Of a stretch of DNA of 64,000 nucleotides, positions 13,678 through 25,389 are shown piece by piece. Below the pieces are notes generated by a model. It did no database searches. It had not been told where the DNA came from and worked only from the letters and a program-made list of their open reading frames with translations. Within the stretch, counting starts at the first letter, position 1, and each line of letters begins with the position of its first letter. Made by a program: the position numbers and the translations under genes. The stretch lies in assembly GCA_037013685.1 (NCBI GenBank), contig CM072887.1:88990347-89054346 (forward strand). Direction: 5' to 3'. Source of the DNA: Acridotheres tristis (Eukaryota; Chordata; Aves; Passeriformes; Sturnidae).

Positions 13678-15012
13678 AAAATAAGACCATTTAGCCAGGC
13701 TAATTTCAAACACCATGTTGGTAGTCCTTCCATTCCAAGTTCTTTTGTCCTCTCAGTGCTGCAGCCCTCGCTGACTTTTCACTCTACTTTCAAATGTTCC
13801 AGCTGTTCTCTTCCTACTCATACTCTCAAACACTAGTATCTATTTAACCTCTTCCCTTTGTGTATGTTGATTAAGTGAGGATAACCCTATCTGCTGAGGC
13901 CTCTTTGTCACCTCTTCTGCTGCTGCTGCCTAGGCTGGGTCACCTAGTACTTGGCTTTCCACAGTGCTCAGATTCTGCCTCTTCTCTCTCAACAGGCAGG
14001 ATTACAATAGTCATGAGATACAGTTTAAAATTATATGCAATATAGTATATGTATTATTTTACATCAGCCCTAGCAATCCTTCTGTCTAAATCCTGAATAA
14101 TGTGTAATTTGCCCTTCTCTGAACTCCAGCCTCATTGATTCCACTCTGATAACAAGGTCTCTGAAGCCCCTCCTGAGCAAACATTCCAGCAGCAATTTCA
14201 TCAGTGCTCAGTGGAGAGGTCAGTGGTAATGTCTTCACTCCTGACAAACCTGCAGATGCTTCAAGAAGATGAGGATGATACTGGGACTCAGTACATCTGC
14301 AGCCCAGAATTACACTGACCAGCTCCTACCCCTATTAAATGCCAAACATTTAGTGCCAAAACATTTGGCATTGTTTGCTTAGTTCTCCCAGGTGGGTAAT
14401 TCTGACATTTTCCTTGCTGTGACCTTGCTCTTGTTCTCTGACTGATAACAGCATGAGCACATTGGAGAGACCAGGAAAGAGATGAACCAGCAGACCAGTT
14501 GGCAGTCGGGGAGTCTCACGCTGGAGCCAGGCTGGCAAGACCAAAATGTCACCCCCCACCCTCATTGTTTCCTCCATCAGCTGTTGTGTCTTCCCTCTCC
14601 AGGGCCACTTACTTGGCACCCTGGGCATACAGAGTCTCATTAAAACCCAACCACCAAGCAAGGAAGGCAAGCTCCACAGTGAAGGGAGGCACAGCAGGTA
14701 CATGCCAGCCTCTGGTGGGCCTGGGGCACACTTCTCTGCCTGTGGGATGCGGTGTGGGGACCAGCAAGCAGCACATCCCTTTCCTGCATAGGGTGCTGCT
14801 CACTCCTCAGCTACACTATCCCTATGCCCCACTCTATCCCTTTCTGCATCTCAAGTTCTTATTTGTTATTTTTGAACAGCCAGATTGAGTCTTAATTATT
14901 TAAGCACCTTCCAGATTTAGAAAGCTGTTTTGGCTGTGAAAGTAAAACTCGGTGCAATCATCTCTCATTAATAAATCATGGAAACAAATGTGTATGCCTG
15001 TTGGGAAGGAAT

Positions 15013-15048
15013 TTTATTTAAAGCACACTGAAAAGTGCTTTAAATAAA
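15013..15048. other. 14-bp perfect hairpin with 8-nt loop
   Basis: Arms TTTATTTAAAGCAC (15013-15026) and GTGCTTTAAATAAA (15035-15048) are exact reverse complements around the loop ACTGAAAA. A G:U and an A:T pair could extend the RNA stem to 16. This is short for a canonical microRNA precursor. I do not know its role. Confidence 0.6.
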
Positions 15049-15532
15049 GTGTGAAAAGACCCAATGCTGGTCACGTTTCAGTGAGTTCAGCACATTTTGG
15101 ATCAAGTGAGAAAAAATGGGACTTATGCCCTATTCAATTAAGATGGCTTGACTTTTCACAAATACAAAGGGATGCTTCAGAAACATCCAAAACACAAATT
15201 TGGGTGAAGGGCCTTCAGAAAGGCACACTCACCTGACAGTTGAGCTGCTTTTTGTAGGGTTTGGGGTTTTTTTCCAAAGTGTTAAAACACATAGGCAAGG
15301 GTTTGGTCCTTTAGGGAAATAAATATTTGAGCTTTAAAACAAAAAGAGGGAAAATCCCCTCCAACATCAACCAAATAGCATTCCTAACATCTTACTCTAA
15401 TAAAAGAAATAAGATTAAAGAACAGTGGCATAGTCTCAGTATTTACTTTAGTGAGAAATTTTGTCTTATCCCAGAAAGAGCTTAAGGGACATAATTTCTG
15501 ATCCCACTGGGAAACACTCTGCATTATTGTAC

Positions 15533-16165
15533 TCATAGAATCATAGAATCCTAGTATATGCTGAGCCGGAGGGACCCCCCAGGATGATTGAGCCCAACTC
15601 CTGACCCAGCATAGGATACCCCAAGAGTCCCACCATGTTCCAAAGAGCAGTGTCCAAATGCTTCTTGAACTCTCTCAGGCTTGGTGCTGTGACCACTCCC
15701 TAGGAAGCCTGTTCCAGTGCCCAAGCACCCTCTGTGTGAAGAACCTCTTTCCTGATACCCAACTTAAACCTCCCCTGACTCAGGTCCATGACATTTTCTC
15801 AAGTCCTGCCTCTTGTCACAAGAGTAAAGAGATGAGTGCCTGCTCCTCCACTACCCCTCGTGACAATGTTGAAAAGCACAACGAGGTCTCCCCTCAGTCT
15901 CCTCCAGGCTGAACAGACCAAGTGACCTCAGCTGCTCCTCACCTCACCTCACCTTCACCTCAAGGCCCTTCACATCCTCGTAGCCCTCCTTTTGATGCTC
16001 TCAAATAGCTTAATGTCCTTTTTATATTGTGATGACCAAAACAGCACACAGGACTCAAGGTGAGGCCACCCCAGTGCAGAGCAGAGTGGAACAATCCCCT
16101 CCTTTGACCAGCTGGTGATGCTCCCCAGGACACAGATGGCTCTCCTGGGACCTCTTCTTGACTAT
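15533..16165 (-). repeat. CR1 LINE 3' fragment
   Basis: The left end has the tandem TCATAGAA octamer typical of the CR1 3' terminus, so the element lies on the minus strand with its 3' end intact. The body shows the usual words in order (CCAACTCCTG, CTTCTTGAACTC, CTGTTCCAGTGCCC, AAGAACC, CTCCTCCAGGCTGAACAGAC, CTCCTTTTGATGCTCTC). It is 5'-truncated at about 16165 and internally diverged. It resembles the copy at 32060-32710. Confidence 0.9.
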
Positions 16166-17084
16166 TTACAGCCCATCATCAACTCTGGGAGCTGTTTGCA
16201 CGCTGAGCTTCAATCAGGTGAGGTAAGGTTGCAATAAATTGCTTCAGATAAATGACCTGGGTATGGGCCTCGGTAAATGACTGTGGACACGGTATCACTG
16301 CCCAGAAGTGACTGGATGTTGGGTTGGCAAGAACCAGTTTTGATGGCTTCACCCAACCAGCTGTCTTCTATAGCTGAGGGAAAGATCCAGGAAACCCTTT
16401 TCACCCCAGCTTTCTAAAATTGTGTTGGGGGTTGGGGAGACAAATTGCTAACTGCTTCCCACAGAGTGGAGGTACTTGATCTTGAATAAACCCCATGCAA
16501 ATTACTGCTTGTCTCCTCTCCTTTGCAAAGCAAAGTTGCACCTTATTTATGTAGCATTTTCATTTAATTAACAAGAGATGGAACAAACTCTTAGGGAGGG
16601 GAAGAAATTAAAAGGTCATCTTTCATCACTAGGGAATAGTGAGAGGGGAAAAGAAACGGAAATGTTTCTTCGTGTCGGCCATAACACTATCAAGGCACCC
16701 TCACTGCTGCCCCGTTACGACCTCGGGGAGGTAATGAAGTGTCTGGAGAAAACTTTTCTTCCCCTGTTGAGCATCCCTGCCATTGGAAAGGAGCCAGAGA
16801 GGGTGCTTTGAGATTCCTTCCTCAGATATCTGACACTGTGGGGAGCAGCTCAGCATATGCATGTAAATTACACAACAAAAACAGCGGCTTTATTATACGA
16901 CCGAGTTAAAATACTACCTACCTAATTGCAGCCAGAGCTTACATTCAAAAATGCTGTCACGTTGCAAAGCCCGTTACTTCAAAACACAGGAAACATCAAC
17001 TACATCTGCCTGGGGCCCTTAATGTAGGCCCGCGGCTCATTTAATTGGGACAGTCTTTAATTACATGGTCCCATATTGTTTTTC
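16166..17084. other. Unassigned sequence just upstream of the CpG island
   Basis: AT-rich until about 17040, then a sharp rise in GC. A 77-codon open frame at 16578-16811 has no recognisable family. Some distal promoter function is possible, but no clear motif stands out. Confidence 0.5.
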
Positions 17085-17262
17085 ACAGGGCCCCCCGCTG
17101 CAACGGCCCGGGCGGGGAGCCCTCATGGCCCGCGGAGCCGCCCTCCGCTCCCCGGCCCGCCCGGGACCTGTTGGACACGGCGGCTCCGAGCCCCGGGCGG
17201 CGGGAGCCCCGCACGAGCCGCTCTCGAGCCGCCCCTGCCGCCCGATTGGCTCTCTGCCATCG

Positions 17263-17270
17263 TGACGTCA
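17263..17270. promoter_or_regulatory. Palindromic CRE (TGACGTCA), copy 1
   Basis: Perfect 8-bp CREB/ATF palindrome, 14 bp after the inverted CCAAT box. Confidence 0.65.
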
Positions 17271-17312
17271 TAGCGCCCCTCCGCCGCCGCCCGTGAGCCC
17301 CCCGCACCACTC

Positions 17313-17320
17313 TGACGTCA
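17313..17320. promoter_or_regulatory. Palindromic CRE (TGACGTCA), copy 2
   Basis: Second perfect CREB/ATF palindrome, starting exactly 50 bp after the first and just upstream of the GC boxes. Confidence 0.65.
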
Positions 17321-17384
17321 CCGTCAGCCCACGGCCGGCAGGGGGCGGGGCCCGCACCCCGCGCCCGCCCCTCGGCCCCGCCCC

Positions 17385-17453
17385 CCGCGCTCACAGCGGG
17401 ACAGACCGGCCGGTGCCGCCCGCTGCCCCCAGCGCCGCCGCCGCCGCCGCCAG
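17385..17453 (+). other. ELOVL5: ELOVL5 exon 1 (non-coding, 3' end defined by donor)
   Basis: The 3' boundary is placed at a CAG|GTAGGG donor, with the intron starting at 17454, directly after a run of GCC triplets (17432-17451). The 5' boundary is a guess: the sequence is TATA-less and GC-rich, so initiation could be dispersed anywhere from about 17330 to 17420. Vertebrate ELOVL5 has a non-coding first exon in a CpG island, which is the reason for this call. No other donor nearby is as well placed, but an alternative exon end further inside the island cannot be excluded. Confidence 0.5.
17432..17451. repeat. (GCC)n run at end of exon 1
   Basis: About six and a half GCC units directly before the splice donor. 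Likely length-variable, in the 5' UTR. Confidence 0.75.
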
Positions 17454-20400
17454 GTAGGGCCGCGTCCCCGGCCGGGAGGGAGCGCAGCATCGGGGTTCCC
17501 CGCCCGGAGACGGGATGCGGTGCGGCCGCCCGGGCCCGGAGGGGGATGCGGAGGATGAGGCGGGCGGGGGTCACGGTGGGCGGGGGGCGCCGCTCCGCGG
17601 GGCGCGCAACAAGTGCGGCGGCAGCGCTGGCGATGCGCGGAGCAGAGGGGGGGGCTTGGCGAGCGGCAGGGCTGCGGCCGGGGACGGGGCCGGCAGTGGC
17701 GGGCAGGCCGGCCGGAGAAGGGAGGGGACGGGGCGGCGGAAGGGACGGGGCTCTCGCCGGGAGCGTCTTTTCTCCCGTGCAGTTTAGTCAAGAGTATGAT
17801 GCAATCCCGCATTGCCATGGATACTGCATCCCGGGCGGCGGCGGCAGCGCCTTCCGCCGTGCGGGGCACGGGGTGGGGTGGAATAACAGGGGCAGGAAGG
17901 GAGGAGACCCCGCACCTTAGCCGCCATCCTCGGCCGTGGATGCCTTCCCGAGGAGCTCGCGGAGAGCTGAGCGCTGCCACGGCTCCAGACAGAAACCCTG
18001 ATCCGTTTGTTTCCGTCGTGTGGGGCGTGCATCCCGCCAGCCTAGCCCCGCTGAGGCGGCTGCTGCCGGCCGGGGGAGCAGCCCGGCGGAGAGGCAGGCT
18101 GTCAGCGGAAGGGCTCCTCGGCCTCGGAAGGGAAGGCTGTTACTTCTGCTTCCCTGCCCCTTGCCCAGCGCCCCTGACCGCCTTACTGGTTTAGAACCGG
18201 AGCCGCTGGCAGGGTAGTTCCCCGGGTCTGTGTGTGGGACAGGACACGCGTTAAACCAGCGCCGTGGAGATGTGCAGTGCTTCTGAAAGGGGCCAGCCTG
18301 TTTAAAACCTAGATGTGTAAAGAGTACGTGCCTTAGGAAATGAGCAGAAAAGGAAGGGCAAACGATAGAAATGTGTCAGTGTGTCAGATGCCGGTGCAGA
18401 GACTTTTAAAAAAACTTTAATGACTTTGCTTTTATCTCTTCATCTCCTGGAAGCCCTCGGGCGCCAGCAGCATTAGAAGCAGTGCCTGGGGTTATCTGAG
18501 GTATTGTCTTGGGCAGTGTGTTTTCTCCTTCTCTGCTTGCGTTCCTTGCTTTTCTGCCCTCATTTCCTTTCCCCTGATTCCCAGGGGAGCAGCATCTGAG
18601 GATCCCACTCCAGAGAGCTTGCCGGTATCGATCTGTGCTGTGAGTCTGCAGACAAGAGGTCAGTTTTGCAGACCTGGGCAGGAATAGTCTCAGGAATAGG
18701 CTTGCTCGGCGAGGAGGGCTCCTGGCAGACAGAGGCGTTTCTCGCTCCGGCAGCTGGGTGCCCTGCCCGCTCCGAGTCCAGGCGCGGATGAACGGCAGTG
18801 CCCCGTACGGCTCATTTGTATTCTCAGTGCTTCGGGCTCTCTCTCATGCTGTGGGATTCAGTGCCATGGCAGAGTTCTCGTGGCTGTGACAGAAAACTCC
18901 AGCAAAGAGCTCAGCCGGCTCCTAGCGATGGCGAGGGAAAACAAGGCAGGGGCATGGCTGTAGTTGGGATGCTTCCCATCAGGAAGTCTCCAAAACCGCT
19001 CTGTGCAAATGGAAACACGCCCTGCAGCTGAAACTGGAGGAGGATGAGCGTGCAGGCGTCTCCCGTGGCGGCACAGCCTTTCGCCGGAGTTTTGGGCCAG
19101 GTTTTTTCAGGGTGAGGTTATCTCTGCCAGAGCAGCTCCCTGCCAGGACCTGGCAGCCGCGGGCCTGCCGTGAACCGCCGGCTGAAATTATCGCCGGTGG
19201 CCGCGGTTGGGTGGAGGGTTTGCGGCCGCGAACTTCTTGTAGATGCGGGCTGATGGTGTTGCTGCATCATTAAGCTGCTAGCGGAGAGGGAGGGCATTTA
19301 TTTGAACTTGCGAATAATGTTGAGGAGTTTGAGATGTATTTCACTCTAAGCCCTTCTCGCTCCTTCAGTGCAGTCACAGCCCGAAGTTTTCCTCTGCTGT
19401 TAAAATACTACGCAGCTAGAGATAGGTCCTGGTGCAGGCTCACCGCTGCTAACGGCAGCTGAAGCTGTGTCAGGGAGAGTCAGCCTGTGCCACACGTGAT
19501 CGTCTGATGCTGATCAGCAATAAAAGCTGGACTTTTTTATATAAGTATTCATGTATTTGTGGTGTGCTAGACATAGTCTGCTTTCAGATCCCCAAGTAGC
19601 CAACGCAAGTACTCTGGCTGGGGGTAGCTGTACTTGCACACGGGGGGAGAATTTTACCTGAAACTTTTGGTACCTGGAGATAGCTGGGGGTCAGCTGGGT
19701 GGAAATCCTTTCCCAGCTTTCTGTGAACTTAGGAGCAAATGGATCACTGTGCTGAGTTTGCCAAAGAAAGTAAGCATGGATTTGTTCTCAGGGATGCTGA
19801 TGCCATCTGATACTGGTCAAGAGCACTAAAAGACATGCCAGAATTTTGCTTGAGTTCACTGAATTTTGTACAAGGCACACATTATGTATGTAGTGCATAT
19901 GTAGTGTAGTGCATGCTGGAAGCTCTTTGTGTTTTTTATTCATAAATAGCTAAGTGAATCTGTCATGTGTTCTGACTTAAGTCTCCTGTATTTTAGCATT
20001 CAAATGCAACCAGGGAGAGCAGATGTGAAATGAGTATGCGGTGTGGCTTTGTCTTGCAAGCTGACTGATGGTCTCTGTGCCTCATCATGTGTTTTTAAAA
20101 CACAGTTGCACTTTGTGAGTTAATGCCTTTTACCTAGCAGGAGCTGATCAGATGGACTATCTTTGATTAAAACTCACTGCATATTTGGTACTTAAATATA
20201 GCACCATTAATGATATTTAGTTTATGTGCTGTCTTACTAGTCTCTGGGTTTACTTATTGCAGTATTTTTAGTAAGTTGATGTTGTTCTTAAATTTCCCAG
20301 CATGAATTCTTCTTGTTGCATTCTTTATCTTTAGTATGGCCAGAATTGAAATAAAATATTTTGAATTCCCTGGTCTAATCTCTTCTTTCCCTGCTGACCT

Positions 20401-23400
20401 TCATTTTGTGTTGTTTATAAGAGGAATTAACTTAGAGAAGATAAGTTAATGGAACAAAAAAAGTAAATTTGAAATAATACTGTAGATCCATCAGGCCTCC
20501 GGACAGTTCCTTTAATTGCACTTTCTTTTGCAACTTGCTGGGAGCAGATTTTTGAAAATATGTTTGAAGATTCAGATTTTTGGGAATGATGGTGGAACTG
20601 ACAAGATACTAGAATTTCAGGCTGACCTGGTGCTCAAGTCCAGCAGCCACAGATGGAGAGCCCAGTGCTGAGCATGATCCAGAGCTGCCCCTTTGCAAGC
20701 ATGTTCCTTGTAAGTGACATTCAGTTGCTAATTGGTTAAATGCTCTCAAGTACTGAGCTGACCTCATTCCTTTACCTTCCTCATTTTTGGGGCAGTAAAC
20801 ATTGCAACATCACAAGCTTCTGTTTCTGCTGAGCTCGGGAGAAAAAAAAGACACTCGGACAAAGCACAAGGTTAAATACTTGTCTTCCACCTTCTGGTGG
20901 TCTCAGCAACCCTCACTTGGTGGCACACAAAGCAAATCTCGCAGTTAATGCTGTCTGTATTCCACCTGAGAAAAAATTTTGGGAGAGAAACAGCAGCTGC
21001 CTACAGTGCCATGTTAAAACAGTGTCATGCCTCTGTGTGCTGTTGTCCCCTGTGACCCCCTTGGAGCTAGTGCTAAAAGGACCCCTGAGCATTCATGCCC
21101 AGTAGGCAGGGCAGGAGCAGTGACTGCATGAGAGGGTGGGCTCAGTGCCATGTCAGGTGTCACCCTGCTACCCACATGGTAGGGACAGCTCTCTGGATCT
21201 GGGTTCCCACCACAAGTGGGAAGAGCACAGCCAGAGTGCCTGTGCTGTGCAGAGTTGTTCCCAACTCATGCCAGGAAGGCTCTTTTGGACTCAGAAAGCC
21301 CTTTGGAGTGAATGGGCTCTTGGTGTGGTTTGGGGTTTTTTTTGTTCCAGACATGAAGGTTTTGTTCTCTGACTTCGAACGAAGAGAGGCAGGGGTTCTC
21401 TTTCATTGCTGAAGAGCAGAGCCACAAATACGTCTACCTATTCTTTCTTGGCATATTGTTTTACTCCTGCTGTCTTAAGATGGATCACAAGCAAAATGTT
21501 GGCTCTTGCAGCTACAAAAGCCCCACTTAGATTTGACAGCTCTCCTTTAGAGCATGAGGGCATGTATAGGTAGTTATGCTGTTTACTATAACCTCCCCTG
21601 TATAACAGCTCATTAATTTTGTCTTCTTAATGTCAATCTTCTTTTGTTACCTTCTGTCAGTACCATGTCCTGAATTACTTGTGAGGGAGTGAGATCTATA
21701 AAACTGTTTAGACATAGGAATACCACGGGGACTGTTGGCCTCAGCTTTTGCAGTAATGCTTTTGTTTTCCTGTTTTTACAATGTACAGAATTACATTCTT
21801 CCAGGCTGCACCATAAGCTTTTCAAAGCTGTTTTGCTGTATAATAGACTGAAGAAATTGATGCTTTCTGCATAATAAAGCACATTTCTCCATGTGCATCC
21901 AGACACTTCACAAAACTGACAATAATTCTTGTAATGTAGTTGCTAATCTGTTTAGTGATTCTTAAGTGTGTTAAAAATGCAGAGATTCCTGCAGTTTGTG
22001 CATGCTAGCATTGAAAATTCTTTTTCCCTTAAATGGAAAAACACACAAGGACAAATGAAAAGGATAATCAATGAATTACATAGAAGTTTGTCTGTTTAAA
22101 AACTTTTTTCCAGGTCAGATTGCTTTACTATGACCTTTCCTAAGGCTGTTTAAATTTGGTACTGAAGCAATATGGTTAAGAGGGCATTGCTTAGGCTGAT
22201 ATCCCTGCAGTTTCTGAGTGCTGATTGGTAAAAATTATTTCTATCTGGATTTCTGAGGGCACTGAAACCTGTCCCCATCATCCGACAGAACAGCAGTTAG
22301 ATCTTTGTTTGATGAGGATAATGCAAACAGTGACATGAATTGATTTTTTTGATTGACAAATCAAATAAATGCTGCCTTCAATCTTATTATGGAAATAACT
22401 TGTAGAGTTGCTGTCGACTGTGTACACATTGGATTTCCTTATATCTATTTAATGAAATTAATCTCCTGAAATTTATTGCCTTGGTTTCTCTGTTTGTGTT
22501 TTGGCATTTAGAACACATTATCTTACAGGGCAAATAAGAGCACAAGAGCAAACTTGTCTGAAGTATGTGGTTGGTAAATGTTTTTCTGCTGTATTGGAGC
22601 ATTGGAGAATTATTTAATTTTCTTGGTGAAATAGTTGACTCGCATGAAACAGAAATAAACCTCCTTACCAGGTGTGTTTTTACAAAAAATGCATGCTGCT
22701 AAATGCAATTGTCACTTCTCCATGAACAGACGAATCATGCTACTTGTGCTGAGCTCAGTGCTGTGAGTTGAACTGGCTTTGGCATCCCATTGCAACTGGG
22801 TATTTTTCATGTCCTTATTAAAACTTTATTAACTGTAGAGGTTGTGCTTCATTAATTATAGCTTTGTTAATGACCTGTGGCGTACTGGGCAGGTAGAAAT
22901 ATACAGACATTTCATAAACTTGTATTTAAGCTGAAGTTGTTTGTGTTTAATCGACCTGTGTGTCAAAACTTCATATCAAATATTTGCTTGACAACTGATA
23001 TGCTTTGGGCAGTGACTAAATATGCTGAGTTGCCCTAGCATTTACAGGAGATAAAACCTGCTTGTGCAATACAGCGAATGTGGAATAAACCTCTTTTCCT
23101 GCATTTTCAAATTATGCCCTGCGCTTTGATCCCTACATAACCCTCCTCTTTGAGACTCTGGGTCAGTGATTTGAACAAAGTGACTGTTCTTCTGTTATCA
23201 CTTGGAAGCGCTCCTCTTCCTCTTGACCTTGAGAAAACTGTTTCACTTCTTGCCAGCTGTCTTTGCAGTGACTGGAGGGTAATTGCTTTCTTCCTATGCG
23301 CATGTTCAGGCTCTCTGCTTTAAAACATGGACATGATTTCAAAAAGGATGTAGTCTTGATTTCAGGTAATGCTCCAGCTTTTCTGTATGCCAATGGGGGT

Positions 23401-25389
23401 TTTTGTTGCTGTCATCTTAAGGATGTTATCAGGATTAGACAAAAATGAACAAGTATTATTTTGCAGAACAATGTAATTTAGTTTATTAAACCAAATACAC
23501 CTCATATGTTTAGCTAGTTAATTCATAAGAAGGCAAGTTTGCCTTTTTTTATCTTTTTTTTTCTCCCTCACTTTTTGCTGTTTAAAGATTGCTGGGAAGC
23601 ATTTAGGGTTAAAGCAGTATTTCTGCTGTGCCTGTGTTGACTAAAGAGCCCTTATCAAGTGTTAGTGGGAAAATGCCTTCTTTCCTTTTAGATGCCATAT
23701 GGTTAAGGTTTGGAGCAGACCACAACTTTGTGGAGGAGCAGCTCCTCTGCAGAGTTAAAATCATGACACCTATATTTAAATAGAGATCTTGAGGCTCTTA
23801 GAAATGAATAAAAGAAATATACTCTTTCATTGCCTCTACTGTATCACTGTCAGCATAGACTGGAGATGTCTAGTCACTGAGCTGATCCCGTGTCCTTAGG
23901 TTTGGGTTCACTTGAGACAATGAGGATACCTTAATCTGTGTAGGCTTCCCTTTAGATATGCTATTTCTGTGCACATAGTTGAATCAGAAAGCTTCAGTTA
24001 ACCTTTTCCTGAAGGAATATTTCCTGCTCTTGGGTTACTTTTAGTGTTTTGAATCATCATTTTGAGAATCATCTACTTGCCAAACAGTAGGGAGAACCTT
24101 TGACTTAAATAACAATAATTAAACCTTTAACCAGTTAGGAGCATGACATTCTTCGATGTTGAACATTGTCCTGCCCTTTAGAAAAAGAAGCTTGAGGAAT
24201 CTTCTTGCTTGTTGAAGTTCAAATGTCATCTTATTCTGGTGCATGGCCTGTGTGCTTGCTGGAAACCATCTGTGGGGTCATTTCATTCATATGGCTGCTT
24301 GCACGCTTTTGAGGAAGGGCGCCTGTGGTAGCTGCAGGCCACTCTTGGGAGAAGCACACAAAGCTGGATTTGGCTTTGAAGTACACAGTGAAAGCTGTGC
24401 TGGCATTTTATGTATGTGTTTCTGTGGATTGCAGGGCAGCAGATGCTTATGGTGAATGTCTGATTGTGGTTTGGTGGTTCATTTCTGTTTTGCAGTACTG
24501 ATGTGGAGAGGTTACTCTTAGCTGGTCACAGACCCTGTGAACTCAGCTGGTTGCCCTAAATTAGGGTCATGCATTTATCCCTTGCATAATACATTTATCC
24601 CTTGATTCACTTGGTGTATAGTGGCCTTTTGGCATGTTGTTACAGTTTGCATTAATCTTACGAGTGTGACTTTGTGCATGCATAAAGCCTCATTAATGGG
24701 GAAAATACCTGTGTTTGTACAACATGGTGCAGAATGTTCTTTTTTTGTTAACATATGTGGTACAGTGACAGAAAGTAAGCTGCCAGTCTAGTAGGCCTAA
24801 GCAGAAAAGCTGCTTTCAAAAAATTTGAGCAGATTTTTTCATATTTTTTTTTTTAATTCGGACTTGTCTGCCACCCAGAAGGCACAGCTTTTAGACCATG
24901 GTTGCTTCTGCATCCTCTTGTTTTCTCTGGCTGTAGGAGGGGTGGCTGGATTTGCCAGGCCCCAGCCACTAGACTGGGCTGGGAAGTTTTATGTGAGTAT
25001 CTCCATCACCATCTGTAAGAGCTTAAAATACAGTGTAAGACTAGAGGAGAACATAAGTATGAGGAAATACCACCAATATGGTGGAATATCCTTACACAGA
25101 GATTGAGAGAGATGACACTGAGAAAGTCAGAAAGGAGTACTGCATTTGTTTGCTCAGTTAAAAATGAGGAGTAAAATGATAGTAATACAGGTACATAAAG
25201 GCCACTGTATTTCAGTGTAGATCATTACCCTGCTAATGCATGAGTTGTTGCTGCTGCCTCTACTTATAGGTAAGAATTGTGCATGGCTGTCATTTTTAGA
25301 GTTGATGGTGTCAGACCATTTGTCATGTGAGTTTTAATAGTAAGAGCTCTGTGGCCTAGTTTTGTCTGGAATAATTTTCTTCTTAGTAG
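17454..25389 (+). other. ELOVL5: ELOVL5 intron 1, first part
   Basis: It begins with the rest of the CpG island. A second, weaker CpG-rich cluster lies at about 18690-19235 (with GCGGCCGC at 19222-19229). From about 19260 it is plain AT-rich intron. A 20-bp tandem duplication (CATTTATCCCTTG twice) lies at 24572-24604. I see no coding exon and no clear transposon. Confidence 0.7.
17797..17805 (+). promoter_or_regulatory. Candidate C/EBP-ATF response element (TGATGCAAT)
   Basis: The nine bases match the TGATGxAAx consensus of the amino-acid/ER-stress response element bound by ATF4-C/EBP dimers. It lies inside the CpG island at the start of intron 1, with a C/EBP-like ATTGCCAT a few bases on. 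Such a motif arises by chance several times in 64 kb, so only its location supports it. Confidence 0.3.

Larger units (their letters stand above)
1..15532. other. Non-coding flank upstream of ELOVL5
   Basis: AT-rich DNA without a recognisable exon. Apart from the repeats listed separately I see only short low-complexity stretches. Examples are an AG dinucleotide run at 3327-3342, a moderately GC-rich patch at about 4440-5040 with an AP-1 site TGAGTCA at 4916-4922, and a C-rich run at 13652-13677. Open frames of up to 151 codons (minus strand, 11969-12424) have compositions and lengths expected by chance. I found no sequence resembling the GCLC C-terminal exons expected by synteny on this side. 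Confidence 0.6.
17245..17350 (+). promoter_or_regulatory. ELOVL5: ELOVL5 core/proximal promoter cluster
   Basis: In order, this segment holds an inverted CCAAT box (ATTGG, 17245-17249, NF-Y type), a palindromic CRE TGACGTCA (17263-17270), a second perfect CRE (17313-17320) and a GC box GGGGCGGGG (17342-17350). Reverse-strand GC boxes follow at 17376-17386. There is no TATA box nearby. NF-Y, CREB/ATF and Sp1 sites together are a common TATA-less promoter arrangement. NF-Y also cooperates with SREBP at lipid genes, although I see no convincing SRE here. Confidence 0.7.
17085..18240. promoter_or_regulatory. ELOVL5: CpG island covering ELOVL5 promoter and exon 1
   Basis: This is an abrupt change from AT-rich flanks to sequence dense in CG dinucleotides and G/C runs. 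The densest part is 17085-17920, tapering to about 18240. Long open frames on both strands here (for example 17324-17980 minus and 17613-18194 plus) are what GC-rich sequence produces and are not genes. G-runs at about 17565-17600 and 17645-17705 could form G-quadruplexes. The position, about 22 kb before the first coding exon and next to a good splice donor, fits a housekeeping-type ELOVL5 promoter. Confidence 0.85.

Noticed and set aside
17324..17980. 218-codon minus-strand open frame, and the 193-codon plus-strand frame at 17613-18194
   Set aside because: Both lie in the CpG island, where stops are rare. The translations are Arg/Pro/Gly/Ala-rich with no domain, and the frames overlap on opposite strands.
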